Assembly (NCBI RefSeq): GCF_000750635.1 | Contig: NZ_CCDM010000006.1 | Span: 62,001 to 126,000 of the forward strand | Source of the DNA: Oceanobacillus jeddahensis | GTDB taxonomy: Bacteria; Bacillota; Bacilli; Bacillales; Amphibacillaceae | Reading direction: 5' to 3' | DNA: 64,000 nucleotides | Shown here: piece after piece, positions 17,952 to 26,658 of the stretch | Numbering within the stretch: the stretch's first letter is position 1 | How the letters are laid out: each line of letters starts with the position of its first letter | Notes under the pieces: generated by a model | Told to the model about the DNA's origin: nothing | Seen by the model: only the letters and a program-made list of their open reading frames with translations | The model's database searches: none | Position numbers and translations under genes: made by a program

Positions 17952-19445
17952 ATGCAGTTTAATGAATATAAAAACTATGATGCAATCGGGTTAGCAGAGC
18001 TGATTCGACAAAAAGAGGTCCATCCTTCTGAACTGATGGATATTGCTTTTAAACAGCTGCATCATGTTCATCCTGATTTAAATCTGATTACTCATCACCG
18101 GGAAGAAGCGGCAAAAAAAGAAGCACACCATTTTCCAATGCAGCACGGCGCTTTTTCAGGTGTGCCGATTTTGATGAAAAATATTTCTCAAGCGATCGAA
18201 GGAGAAAAATTAACATCGGGTTCGCAGCTTTTACAAGACCAGGTTCAGAAGCATGATAATTATTTTGTGAAAATGTTTCGGGAAGCAGGCTTTTTATTTA
18301 TGGGGCATACCAATAGCCCGGAGTTTGGATTGAAAAATATTACGGAACCAAAGCTGTATGGTCCGACACGAAATCCCTGGAATCCGGCTTATTCTCCTGG
18401 AGGATCCAGCGGAGGGGCAGCAGCTGCGATTGCTTCAGGAATTATTCCCGTCGCTGGAGCAAGTGATGGTGGTGGATCAATCCGGATACCCGCCTCTTTT
18501 AGTGGACTAGTTGGACTCAAACCGACACGTGGGAGAACCTCCGTAGGCCCGGGAGTTGGGAGACAATGGCAGGGGGCATCGATTAATTTTGTATTAACCA
18601 AAACTGTTCGGGATTGTGCTGCCATGCTGGATCAATTACAGGTGGTGGAACCTCATGCTGCTTTTCAAACGCCATTATATGAAAAAGGGTATCAACATAC
18701 CTTGTCAGAAAAGGTCTCCCAAAAACTGCGGTTTGCTTTTAGCACGGAATCACCTGTTGGTACACCTGTTTCTGAAAATGCAAAAAAAGCAGTACTGCAA
18801 TTTGTGCGCCATTTGGAACAGCAAGGGCACGAGATCGATGAAAAGGCGCCGCCAATTGACGGTGTCCAGTTGATGCGGGATTATTATGTGATGAATAGCG
18901 GCGAAATGAATTCGGTCGTACGTGGATTGGAAAAAGCGTTTGGAAATTCTTTGTCGTCAAAAGATATGGAAATAGAGTCATGGCTGCTTCATCAAGCTGG
19001 AATGTCTGTATCAGCTGCAGATTATTCGGAAAGTCTGGCATCATGGGATCAGGCAGCTGAAGTTATGTCTATTTTTCATCAGAGCTATGATTTTTATATT
19101 TCTCCAGCAACAGCTTTTCACGCTCCAAAAGTCGGAGAATTGACGATGACAGAACAAAAGGAACAGGAATTTAAGGAAAGGGTGACAAGTGAAAAGAACA
19201 AGCAGGACATTATCTATGACATGTTTTTGCCCAGCTTAACGTACACACCATTTACTCAGCTTGCTAATTTAACCGGCCAGCCGGCAATCTCTTTGCCAAT
19301 GTATGTAACGGATAATGGATTGCCGATTGGTGTTCAGGTCATGACTGGAAAAGGTGAGGAGCATCGACTCTTGCAGCTTGCCAGCGAAATGGAGCACAGT
19401 GATCTATGGAAGGGGCTCCAGGGAAATCCTTATTTTCAATTATAA
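17952..19445 (+). CDS. Amidase signature family enzyme
   Basis: A 497-residue amidase-signature hydrolase. The catalytic lysine is in GVPILMKN (~residue 78). The glycine/serine-rich core [15 protein letters not shown] contains the cis-serine, and [15 protein letters not shown] contains the nucleophilic serine region; [11 protein letters not shown] follows. It has no GatA context (no gatB or gatC nearby), so it is a catabolic amidase rather than the tRNA amidotransferase. It shares an operon with the M20 peptidase. AGGAGGGG precedes the start. The substrate is unknown. Confidence 0.83.
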   Translation: MQFNEYKNYDAIGLAELIRQKEVHPSELMDIAFKQLHHVHPDLNLITHHREEAAKKEAHHFPMQHGAFSGVPILMKNISQAIEGEKLTSGSQLLQDQVQKHDNYFVKMFREAGFLFMGHTNSPEFGLKNITEPKLYGPTRNPWNPAYSPGGSSGGAAAAIASGIIPVAGASDGGGSIRIPASFSGLVGLKPTRGRTSVGPGVGRQWQGASINFVLTKTVRDCAAMLDQLQVVEPHAAFQTPLYEKGYQHTLSEKVSQKLRFAFSTESPVGTPVSENAKKAVLQFVRHLEQQGHEIDEKAPPIDGVQLMRDYYVMNSGEMNSVVRGLEKAFGNSLSSKDMEIESWLLHQAGMSVSAADYSESLASWDQAAEVMSIFHQSYDFYISPATAFHAPKVGELTMTEQKEQEFKERVTSEKNKQDIIYDMFLPSLTYTPFTQLANLTGQPAISLPMYVTDNGLPIGVQVMTGKGEEHRLLQLASEMEHSDLWKGLQGNPYFQL

Positions 19446-19455
19446 TTATATTTTT

Positions 19456-19500
19456 ATCCCTCTTGAAGGTGTGGAAGAAAGCCGCACCAAGAGGGATTTT
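19456..19500 (+). terminator. Terminator after the amidase gene
   Basis: ATCCCTCTT pairs with AAGAGGGAT (19489-19497), extended by GGTG/CACC pairs, with T following. It separates the peptidase-amidase pair from the AbgT transcript. Confidence 0.8.
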
Positions 19501-19700
19501 CTAACGTTATTTTTTCACGGAGAAACGGATCCATGCTTTTTAATAAATATAGTATTCCTAAAATTACTTCTAATGTAACTTTTTTTATTTTTTCGGAAAG
19601 GGTTTTCATAATTGTGTAAGCTGTGTATAATGAAAAACGATCTTATGCTGTGTTATTGTCAGAATATTATCGATTTCTCAATATAAGGAGGAGAGAAAAT

Positions 19701-21230
19701 ATGTCTAAAGGGAAGAAGAATTTTTTTCAACGGTCTTTAGATTTTGTGGAAGTAGTCGGGAATAAATTGCCCCATCCAGCTACTTTGTTTGCTATTTTAG
19801 CTTTGATTGTCTTAGTGTTATCTGCCGCCTTGCAGCCATTCAATATAAGTGTTGAAAACCCTGGAGAAGCTGGAGAAACAGTAGAGATTAAAAACCTTTT
19901 AAATGCGGAAGGTATTGAATATATTTTCGGGAGTATGACGGATAACTTTATTGGATTCGCACCACTGGGCGTTGTGCTGGTTACAATGCTCGGTATTGGT
20001 GTCGCAGAGAGGACAGGCCTGATCAGTGCGTTATTAAGAGGATTTGTGCTATCCATTCCTAACCGTTTTATTACATTAGGTATCGTTTTCGCTGGGGTTA
20101 TGTCTAGTGTAGCATCCGATGCAGGATATGTTGTTTTGCCACCGTTGGGAGCGTTAATCTTTGCGGCCTTGGGGCGTCACCCGTTAGCTGGTCTTGCTGC
20201 AGCATTTGCCGGAGTTTCTGGCGGTTTTAGTGCGAACTTGTTCTTATCTGGAACAGATGTGATGCTTGGAGAATTGACGATTGCCGGCGCAGCGATTATT
20301 GATCCAGCATATGCAGAGCAGATGAACATCGCAATGAACTGGGGCTTTATCGCAGCTTCTGTACTTGTGCTTACGCTTATCGGAGCCTGGGTTACAGAAA
20401 AAATTGTTGAGCCACGCTTAGGTTCTTATAAAGGAGAAGCTAATGAGGATATAAAAGGTATCTCAGCATTGGAGAAAAAAGGCCTGATCTGGACAGCAGT
20501 TTCGTTTGTTATCTCTATTGTTTTAACAGCGTTGTTAGTTATACCTCAGAACGCCCCATTACGCGGAGAGGAATCAGGTATGGACGGTATTATCATGTCC
20601 CCGTTTATGGATTCACTGGTACCGATCATCGCCATTTTATTCTTAATACCAGGACTGGTTTATGGTTTAGTCACAAAAGAAATTAAAAGTGATAAAGATG
20701 TCGCAGCACAAATGAGTGATACGATGGCGTCGATGGGGATGTTTATCGTGCTTGCCTTTACAGCTGGACAATTTGTTGCTTACTTTAATGAAACGAATAT
20801 GGGATTAGTTATTGGAGTTTACGGTGCAGAGTTTTTAGACAGTGTGAACTTTAGTGGAATCGGATTAATCCTTCTATTTATTCTGATTGCTGCATTTATC
20901 AATATCTTTATCGGCAGTGCATCCGCAAAGTGGGCAATGATGGCTCCTGTATTTGTTCCAATTATGATGCAGCTGGGCTATGCACCAGAATTTACACAGA
21001 TGGCATATCGTATTGCTGACTCAGCAACAAATATCATTTCGCCATTAATGACATACTTTGCTGTTATCATTGCCTTTGCCCAAAAATATGATAAGAAAAT
21101 GGGAATTGGAACGCTGGTGTCTACCATGATTCCTTACTCCATCTTCTTCTTAATTGGCTGGACTATCATGCTAGTTATCTGGATGTGGTTTGGAATTCCA
21201 CTCGGACCAAATGGACCGATTCATTATTAA
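19701..21230 (+). CDS. AbgT family transporter
   Basis: A 509-residue membrane protein of the AbgT/MtrF family. It begins with a soluble lead and the [22 protein letters not shown] helix. The [17 protein letters not shown] hairpin and the late [20 protein letters not shown] and [20 protein letters not shown] segments, family hallmarks, are present. Members import p-aminobenzoyl-glutamate or export sulfonamides. Adjacent M20 peptidase and amidase genes favour import and hydrolysis, which would feed the folate pathway also represented by the pab operon at 10.8-13.1 kb. The ATG at 19701 follows AAGGAGGAG, so I did not use the upstream in-frame ATG. Confidence 0.87.
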   Translation: MSKGKKNFFQRSLDFVEVVGNKLPHPATLFAILALIVLVLSAALQPFNISVENPGEAGETVEIKNLLNAEGIEYIFGSMTDNFIGFAPLGVVLVTMLGIGVAERTGLISALLRGFVLSIPNRFITLGIVFAGVMSSVASDAGYVVLPPLGALIFAALGRHPLAGLAAAFAGVSGGFSANLFLSGTDVMLGELTIAGAAIIDPAYAEQMNIAMNWGFIAASVLVLTLIGAWVTEKIVEPRLGSYKGEANEDIKGISALEKKGLIWTAVSFVISIVLTALLVIPQNAPLRGEESGMDGIIMSPFMDSLVPIIAILFLIPGLVYGLVTKEIKSDKDVAAQMSDTMASMGMFIVLAFTAGQFVAYFNETNMGLVIGVYGAEFLDSVNFSGIGLILLFILIAAFINIFIGSASAKWAMMAPVFVPIMMQLGYAPEFTQMAYRIADSATNIISPLMTYFAVIIAFAQKYDKKMGIGTLVSTMIPYSIFFLIGWTIMLVIWMWFGIPLGPNGPIHY

Positions 21231-21236
21231 TTCCAT

Positions 21237-21274
21237 AAAAGCTATGAAAAGTGTTTTGCTTTTCATAGCTTTTT
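21237..21274 (+). terminator. Terminator after abgT-like gene
   Basis: AAAAGCTATGAAAAG pairs with CTTTTCATAGCTTTTT across a short loop. Confidence 0.85.
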
Positions 21275-21423
21275 CTAATGCGACCATTCTTCCTGGCGTA
21301 ACGGTTGGTGAGAATGCCGTGGTAGCAGCTGGATCAGTCGTTACCAAAGATGTAGCTCCCGGCACGATAGTGGGAGGAAATCCTGCAAAATTTATTGCGA
21401 ATGTAGAGGATAAAATAAAGTAA
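21274..21423 (+). pseudogene. 3' fragment of a hexapeptide-repeat acetyltransferase gene
   Basis: A frame of about 49 codons ending at TAA 21421-21423 encodes [20 protein letters not shown] followed by [19 protein letters not shown]. This is the C-terminal coil of left-handed beta-helix acyltransferases of the maltose/galactoside O-acetyltransferase (Maa/LacA) type. The first three-quarters of the gene is missing. The fragment follows the AbgT terminator directly, so it is not expected to be expressed. Confidence 0.75.
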
Positions 21424-21443
21424 TTAGTGGGATACTCTTTTTT

Positions 21444-21499
21444 TAATACAACGAAAACACGCAGCATCTTAATTGCAGCGTGTTTTCGTTGTTGTATTA
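21444..21499. repeat. Long hairpin between acetyltransferase remnant and lipoprotein
   Basis: TAATACAACGAAAACACGC (21444-21462) pairs with its near-perfect inverse at 21478-21499. It lies between convergent transcripts and probably terminates the minus-strand lipoprotein transcript. Confidence 0.55.
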
Positions 21500-21531
21500 A
21501 AGCTCTTTCATCTGCTTTTTACAAGGTGAAA

Positions 21532-22791
21532 CTAAGGGATCTGAAAGGAATCAGAAACCCGTTCGACGACTTCTTCATATTCATCTTGCAACTCTGCAGG
21601 ATATTCAATATGGAGATTAGCTATATAATCATCGCCCAAAATTGATTTTTTATAGATATTATTCGTCCCGTCAAAATAAGAAATAGCATACCAATCGTCT
21701 TCCAGCCTTTCATAGCTGATAGAATCTCCCTCTTCTTCCGCCTCTAGGAGAGCTCCCTCATAAAAGGGTTCTATCGATCCAGCCTCACTAATAGTCATAT
21801 AACCCTCATCTTCGCCGGTTGTACTGCCGTGGCTTCCTGATGCGATAATAGTGGCCGTATCATCATTCACTTCAATCCCATCATTATTCGCCGGCATATA
21901 GTCTGCTTCAAAGGTAGATGGATATTCCACAGAAAATCCGAACCTTCCATTTGAATAATCTTCATAAGATTCACTGCTATCTTCTTCATTTGCTTCGGCG
22001 CTCTCATCTGCTTCAGAATCTGTATCAGTTGAGCCATCAACATTTAAAGTCGTTCCAACTTCTAATTCTTCTACCGTAATGCCATACTGATAAGCAATAC
22101 TTTCTAAGGTGTCGATCTCACTGACTTCCATTTCAGAATCATCACTTGCTTCCGGACGTTCTACCACACGAACCTCTTCCATGCCATCTTCCGCTTCATG
22201 AACAGGGATTTCAAATGTTTGTTCCTGAGGGTAGCCGCCAGTAATGCGGACAGTGATGGCCTCTCCAGATGAAAATGGATAGTCACTTAAATCAACACTA
22301 AAATAACCTTCTGCTGCTGTCTGAGGTTGAACGGTGGTACTGTCAGCAGGGTTATCACCATCAGGAAATTCTAATTGAACCTGCTCTTCCGGACCGACCC
22401 TTCCTTCATAGTAAACGGTATTTTCATGAATACCAGGAAGCAGCAGGTTTTCAAATACTTCATCCATCAGATGCTCTTCTTGAACAGCGAGCTCCCGGTG
22501 ATGCGCTTCTTTTTCTTCTTCACTCATATCAACGATTTCACTTAGTTCATATGTTTCTTGTTGCCCTTTCTCATTTTGATCAGACTCTGTTTGATTTTCT
22601 TCGATTTCTTCATCGGAACCATTTTCTTCATCCTGTCCATTCGCCTGCCCTTCATCTACATCCTGAGATTCAGCAGTTTCTTCTGTGGAATCATTTTCTG
22701 ATTGGGATGCTTCATCATTTCCACAAGCAAATAGAAGCAAAGATGATGCGGCTAACAACCATCCTATTTTTGCATGTTTATTTTGTTTCAT
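21532..22791 (-). CDS. Lipoprotein with acidic linker and LysM-like segment
   Basis: A 419-residue protein with a lipoprotein signal peptide: charged KQNKHAK, a hydrophobic stretch, and lipobox LLFAC with Cys 23. Residues ~25-85 are a very acidic low-complexity linker (Asp/Glu/Ser/Gln). Residues ~150-205 resemble an Ig-like beta domain (YFSVDLSDYPFSSGEAITVRITGG). ISEIDTLESIAYQYGITVEELE-like sequence near 230 resembles a short LysM motif, and the last 130 residues form another soluble domain. It should be anchored to the outer face of the membrane. No specific function can be named. Confidence 0.7.
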   Translation of the reverse strand: MKQNKHAKIGWLLAASSLLLFACGNDEASQSENDSTEETAESQDVDEGQANGQDEENGSDEEIEENQTESDQNEKGQQETYELSEIVDMSEEEKEAHHRELAVQEEHLMDEVFENLLLPGIHENTVYYEGRVGPEEQVQLEFPDGDNPADSTTVQPQTAAEGYFSVDLSDYPFSSGEAITVRITGGYPQEQTFEIPVHEAEDGMEEVRVVERPEASDDSEMEVSEIDTLESIAYQYGITVEELEVGTTLNVDGSTDTDSEADESAEANEEDSSESYEDYSNGRFGFSVEYPSTFEADYMPANNDGIEVNDDTATIIASGSHGSTTGEDEGYMTISEAGSIEPFYEGALLEAEEEGDSISYERLEDDWYAISYFDGTNNIYKKSILGDDYIANLHIEYPAELQDEYEEVVERVSDSFQIP

Positions 22792-23053
22792 TTTGCTTTT
22801 CCTCCCTATATTTTTGAAATGGATATGTGTTCAATGGATATTTAACATTTGCTGGATTCACATAATACTGCTTCGACTGTTTTTTATTTGATTTAATAAA
22901 CTATTACCGAATACCTGGCAGCTGAAACATATAATACATAAAGGTTTTATCAAGCTGATGGAAAAAAATATGGAATCCGGTATTTTCCAAGGTTTAAGAT
23001 TCTCCAATAGTGGAACAGACATAGAAAGTCCCCGCTTAGAGGAGTGAAGTACA

Positions 23054-23905
23054 ATGAGAAAGGTGAAAATTGCCGGCAGAGAAGTATTGCCAATTGGCCT
23101 AGGGACGATGAACATGGGAGATAAGGCGGAAACGTTCGACAGGGAAGTAGAGGCGATCCGGACTGGAATTGATTACGGAGCCCAATTAATTGATACCGCA
23201 GAGATGTACGGGAATGGAAATGCTGAAACGTTAGTTGGAAGTGCCATCAAACCTTATTCTCGTGAAAATGTGTTTCTTCTTTCTAAAGTTCTTCCTGCCA
23301 ATGCATCGAAAAAAGATTTACCCAATAGCTTAGATAATAGTTTAAAAAGATTAGGAACGGATTATCTCGATCTATATTTACTTCATTGGAAAGAAGATAT
23401 TCCTTTGGAAGAAACCGTAGAAGCTTTGGTGAAAGCTAGAAATGAAGGGAAAATAAAAGCATGGGGAGTTTCTAATTTAGATGTGGATGACCTGGAACAG
23501 GTACTCGATTTACCGGGCGGTGAAAATTGTAAAGCCAATCAGGTGCGCTATAATATAGCGAACAGAGGAATTGAATTTGATTTAATGCCGATGATGGAAA
23601 AGCATGAAATGCCGGTTATTGCATACTCTCCCATCGACCGGGGAGACAGTTTTGGAGCAGAGTTGACAAAACAACAAGTTTTAAAGGATATTGCAGATAA
23701 ACACGATGCAGATATTTTTCAAATTTTATTAGCCTGGTCGATTCGAAATGATCAAACGATAGCTATACCACAATCCAGTAATCCGGAACATGTATTAAAT
23801 AATCTAAAAGCAGCAGATATTTCATTAACAGATCAGGATTTGGAACAAATAGACAGGGTGTATCCAAAGCCTGTTTCGAAACAACCCCTTACTTTATGGG
23901 GATGA
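23054..23905 (+). CDS. Aldo/keto reductase
   Basis: A 283-residue NADPH-dependent TIM-barrel oxidoreductase. Catalytic residues lie in LIDTAEMYGNGNAE (Asp ~47, Tyr ~52), the FLLSKVLP strand (Lys ~76) and LYLLHWKED (His ~109). The cofactor-binding end carries AIPQSSNPEHVLNN, a family motif. Length is slightly short but complete. It stands alone between a lipoprotein and a terminator, with a GAGGAGTG ribosome site. The physiological carbonyl substrate is unknown. Confidence 0.85.
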   Translation: MRKVKIAGREVLPIGLGTMNMGDKAETFDREVEAIRTGIDYGAQLIDTAEMYGNGNAETLVGSAIKPYSRENVFLLSKVLPANASKKDLPNSLDNSLKRLGTDYLDLYLLHWKEDIPLEETVEALVKARNEGKIKAWGVSNLDVDDLEQVLDLPGGENCKANQVRYNIANRGIEFDLMPMMEKHEMPVIAYSPIDRGDSFGAELTKQQVLKDIADKHDADIFQILLAWSIRNDQTIAIPQSSNPEHVLNNLKAADISLTDQDLEQIDRVYPKPVSKQPLTLWG

Positions 23906-23934
23906 TCATCATTAACAATTTTGGAACAGGGATA

Positions 23935-23970
23935 AAAAACAGCTAGGGAGAAAAAACCTTGGCTGTTTTT
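23935..23970 (+). terminator. Terminator after the aldo/keto reductase gene
   Basis: AAAAACAGC pairs with GCTGTTTTT (23962-23970). Confidence 0.8.
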
Positions 23971-24113
23971 GGCTTGCATTGATAGTTTTTAATAGAAGTA
24001 AAGGAACACTTTTAAATAGCAGATATTTTAAAATGCAAAATAAACGAGTTATCCGTTGACATAAAGTTTACTTTATCAGGTGAAGTGTGATTAGAAAAAG
24101 GAGAAGGAATGAG

Positions 24114-24176
24114 ATGGTTATCCATGACCTGGAAAGGGTTAAGCGCTCTTTAAAAGAAAAACAGTGGATTCAGTAA
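24114..24176 (+). pseudogene. Truncated 20-residue frame next to a repeat remnant
   Basis: A well-formed AGGAGAAGG site precedes ATG 24114, whose frame (MVIHDLERVKRSLKEKQWIQ) stops after 20 codons, six bases before the deleted repeat copy at 24182. A TTGACA box and an AAAGTTTACTTT near-palindrome lie upstream at about 24055-24075. The pattern fits a small regulator gene cut short where the repeat inserted. The peptide itself is not recognised. Confidence 0.35.
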
Positions 24177-24181
24177 ATGAT

Positions 24182-24239
24182 TTTTATCACGGAGAACCGC
24201 CCGTAAAACTCCCACTGAATGAAGTTTCGCTTTATAAAA
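24182..24239. repeat. Internally deleted copy C of the structured repeat
   Basis: It consists of the first ~30 bases of copy B (TTTATCACGGAGA... to CTCCC) joined directly to the last ~27 bases (ACTGAATGAAGTTTCGCTTT...). In full copies AAAACTCCC occurs at both of these positions, so this copy looks like a deletion between those direct repeats. The rest of 23971-24424 shows no gene beyond the short frame at 24114. Confidence 0.75.
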
Positions 24240-24424
24240 CTGGCATGGTTTGACTCAACCATTTATAAAAAAACAGTTTCCAATTTAAATAGAGTGACTG
24301 AATATCTAGTCACTTATTTGTTAATAATAGTAGATAACTAAAACTTTGGAACGCATTTCGTTTAAATATTGTTTCTAATATAGTAACATAAGAGGCAGAA
24401 AGGTTCTGGCAGACAAGGAGGGCG

Positions 24425-25393
24425 ATGATGGAGCAGGAGCAGATTGCAGAAAATACACAAATTCAAGATGTTTTAAATAATATCAATAATGTTATTTTTG
24501 GTAAAGAAGAGATTGTAAAGCTTAGTTTAGTAGCATTATTAACAGAAGGCCATGTCTTATTAGAAGATGTTCCTGGTGTAGGAAAAACGATGCTGGTCCG
24601 TACATTAGCAAAATCGGTAAACTGTGATTTTAGCCGAATTCAATTTACACCAGACTTACTTCCTTCTGATGTGACAGGTGTATCTATTTTTAATCCCAAA
24701 GAACTAGAATTTGAGTTTCGCGAAGGCCCCGTCTTTGGAAATATTCTTTTAGCAGATGAAATTAACCGTACGTCACCAAAGACCCAATCAGCATTACTAG
24801 AGGCGATGGAAGAAAAAAGCGTTACAGTGGATGGAAAGACAAGGCGATTGAAGAGTCCTTTCTTTGTAATGGCAACACAAAATCCAATTGAATATGAAGG
24901 AACTTATCCATTACCAGAAGCGCAGCTGGATCGTTTTCTATTAAAACTGCGTATGGGCTATCCAACCTATGAAGATGAATTGGAGATGCTTTCAAGAAAT
25001 AGAAATCATCATCCAATCGAAGAAATTCAAGCAGTTATGTCGCAAGAGGAGCTGCTTCTGGAACAAGAAGAAGTAAAAAATGTATACATGGATGAAACAA
25101 TTCAACAATATATTTTGAATATTGTTACCCGTACAAGATCACACAGTTCGATTTATTTAGGCGTAAGTCCACGAGGGACACTGGCTTTAATGGAAGCTTC
25201 AAAAGCTTATGCATATATTGAGGAAAGAGATTATGTTATCCCGGATGATGTGAAATATCTGGCACCATTCGTTTTAGCTCATCGAGTCATATTAAAAGCA
25301 GAAGCACGTTATCAAGGCAGGTCAAGTGAAGAAGTCATTGATTCTATTATTCAGTCTGCTCATATTCCGATTAAGAAAGGTTTCGCAGAATGA
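24425..25393 (+). CDS. MoxR family AAA+ ATPase
   Basis: A 322-residue AAA+ ATPase. Walker A is DVPGVGKTMLVR (~residue 44), Walker B is ILLADEINR, and sensor 1 lies in ATQNPIEYEGTYPLPEAQLDRF, diagnostic for MoxR. MoxR ATPases act as chaperones or assembly factors for the DUF58 and transglutaminase proteins encoded with them. The next gene overlaps by four bases, confirming the operon. AAGGAGG precedes a tandem ATG ATG; the first is used. Confidence 0.9.
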   Translation: MMEQEQIAENTQIQDVLNNINNVIFGKEEIVKLSLVALLTEGHVLLEDVPGVGKTMLVRTLAKSVNCDFSRIQFTPDLLPSDVTGVSIFNPKELEFEFREGPVFGNILLADEINRTSPKTQSALLEAMEEKSVTVDGKTRRLKSPFFVMATQNPIEYEGTYPLPEAQLDRFLLKLRMGYPTYEDELEMLSRNRNHHPIEEIQAVMSQEELLLEQEEVKNVYMDETIQQYILNIVTRTRSHSSIYLGVSPRGTLALMEASKAYAYIEERDYVIPDDVKYLAPFVLAHRVILKAEARYQGRSSEEVIDSIIQSAHIPIKKGFAE

Positions 25394-26658
25394 AGGAGAA
25401 TCTCCGTATTATCTTTCGCAGCGCAGGTGTTTTGGCACTAATCATCATTCTTTTCTGCTATGCTATGTTTCAGGGAGGATTTGTAAGCTGGTTTTTATTT
25501 TATGGTTACCTGCCAATTGGAATATACCAGCTTCTCTTTGCTAGTTATCCGCTGCGTACATGGCAGGTTTACCGGGAAATTGAGAACCCGGTCCGTCAAG
25601 CTGGTGATGAGATATTAGTGAAAGTGCATATTAAACGGAATCTTCCATTTCCTTTATTATATTGTACGTTTGAAGAGAAATTTCCCCCGTCCCTCATGAA
25701 GGAAGATACGAAGAAAACAAAATACCTTTCTTCACAAACTTCAGAAAAAATGACGGTTTCCCGCAAGCTGATACGCATGTTATTTCCTTTATTCCGCAGA
25801 CATCTCACATTTAGTTATTCTGTGCAATCCCTGCCGCGTGGAGAGCATGCACTGGAAAAAGTAACGATTCAAACAGGAGAAATATTTGGCTTTATAAAAA
25901 AAAGCCGTGATTTTCAAGTGGCAAATAAGTTTGTTGTCTATCCATATGAGCACGAGGTTCGTTTAGCAAGTGATATGGCAAGTTATGAGCAGGGCGGCGT
26001 TGTATCTAATCAATTCCAGCAAATGAATACAACGATTGCTTCAGGAGTCAGAGAGTATGCTCCGGGGGACCGTTTCACTTGGATTGACTGGAAACAGACA
26101 GCACGAAAACAAACGATAATGACAAAGGAATTTGATCGGGAAAAAAGCATGGATATTTTGCTGGTTCATGATAATTTTATACAGAATAAAGAAAATCAGC
26201 TCCTCTATGAAGCTTCGATCGAAATGAGTTTGTCTCTTATGCAGAAGCTAGCAAGGAAAGACTATCAGACCAGCTTTCTTTCTATTGATGAACAGGCACA
26301 TTTCTTTGAATTAGGACATAGTGAACACCAAATGGAGCAAATGAAGAATTATCTTTTAACAGCAAGTCCAGAAAAAAAGGGTTCTTTTTCGATACGATTC
26401 CGAGAAGAAATGGCTCATTTAAATAAAGCGGATATTATTTTTCTTATGGTAACATCCATAGATTCCCACTTAATCCAAGCTATTCAAGAAGCAAAGCAGC
26501 GTATGAAGCATTTTTCGATTATTTATATCCATCCCGAAAAAGTTCTCTCTAAAGAGGAAACAGAAATACTTGAACCATTACGATTTTCAGGTATAGCTGT
26601 ACAGGAATTGAGTTTAGAGCAGCTTGCAATGGACCCTGTTGAGGTGATTTTTAAATGA
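25390..26658 (+). CDS. DUF58 domain protein
   Basis: A 422-residue protein with two N-terminal membrane helices (residues ~8-50), then a soluble region with the DUF58 signature REYAPGDRFTWIDWKQTARKQ near 220. A von Willebrand A-like alpha/beta fold follows (DILLVHDNF, DIIFLMVTS). It is the standard middle member of MoxR-DUF58-transglutaminase operons in Bacillaceae and overlaps both neighbours by four bases. Its biochemical role is unknown; it probably acts at the membrane with MoxR. Confidence 0.85.
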   Translation: MKENLRIIFRSAGVLALIIILFCYAMFQGGFVSWFLFYGYLPIGIYQLLFASYPLRTWQVYREIENPVRQAGDEILVKVHIKRNLPFPLLYCTFEEKFPPSLMKEDTKKTKYLSSQTSEKMTVSRKLIRMLFPLFRRHLTFSYSVQSLPRGEHALEKVTIQTGEIFGFIKKSRDFQVANKFVVYPYEHEVRLASDMASYEQGGVVSNQFQQMNTTIASGVREYAPGDRFTWIDWKQTARKQTIMTKEFDREKSMDILLVHDNFIQNKENQLLYEASIEMSLSLMQKLARKDYQTSFLSIDEQAHFFELGHSEHQMEQMKNYLLTASPEKKGSFSIRFREEMAHLNKADIIFLMVTSIDSHLIQAIQEAKQRMKHFSIIYIHPEKVLSKEETEILEPLRFSGIAVQELSLEQLAMDPVEVIFK

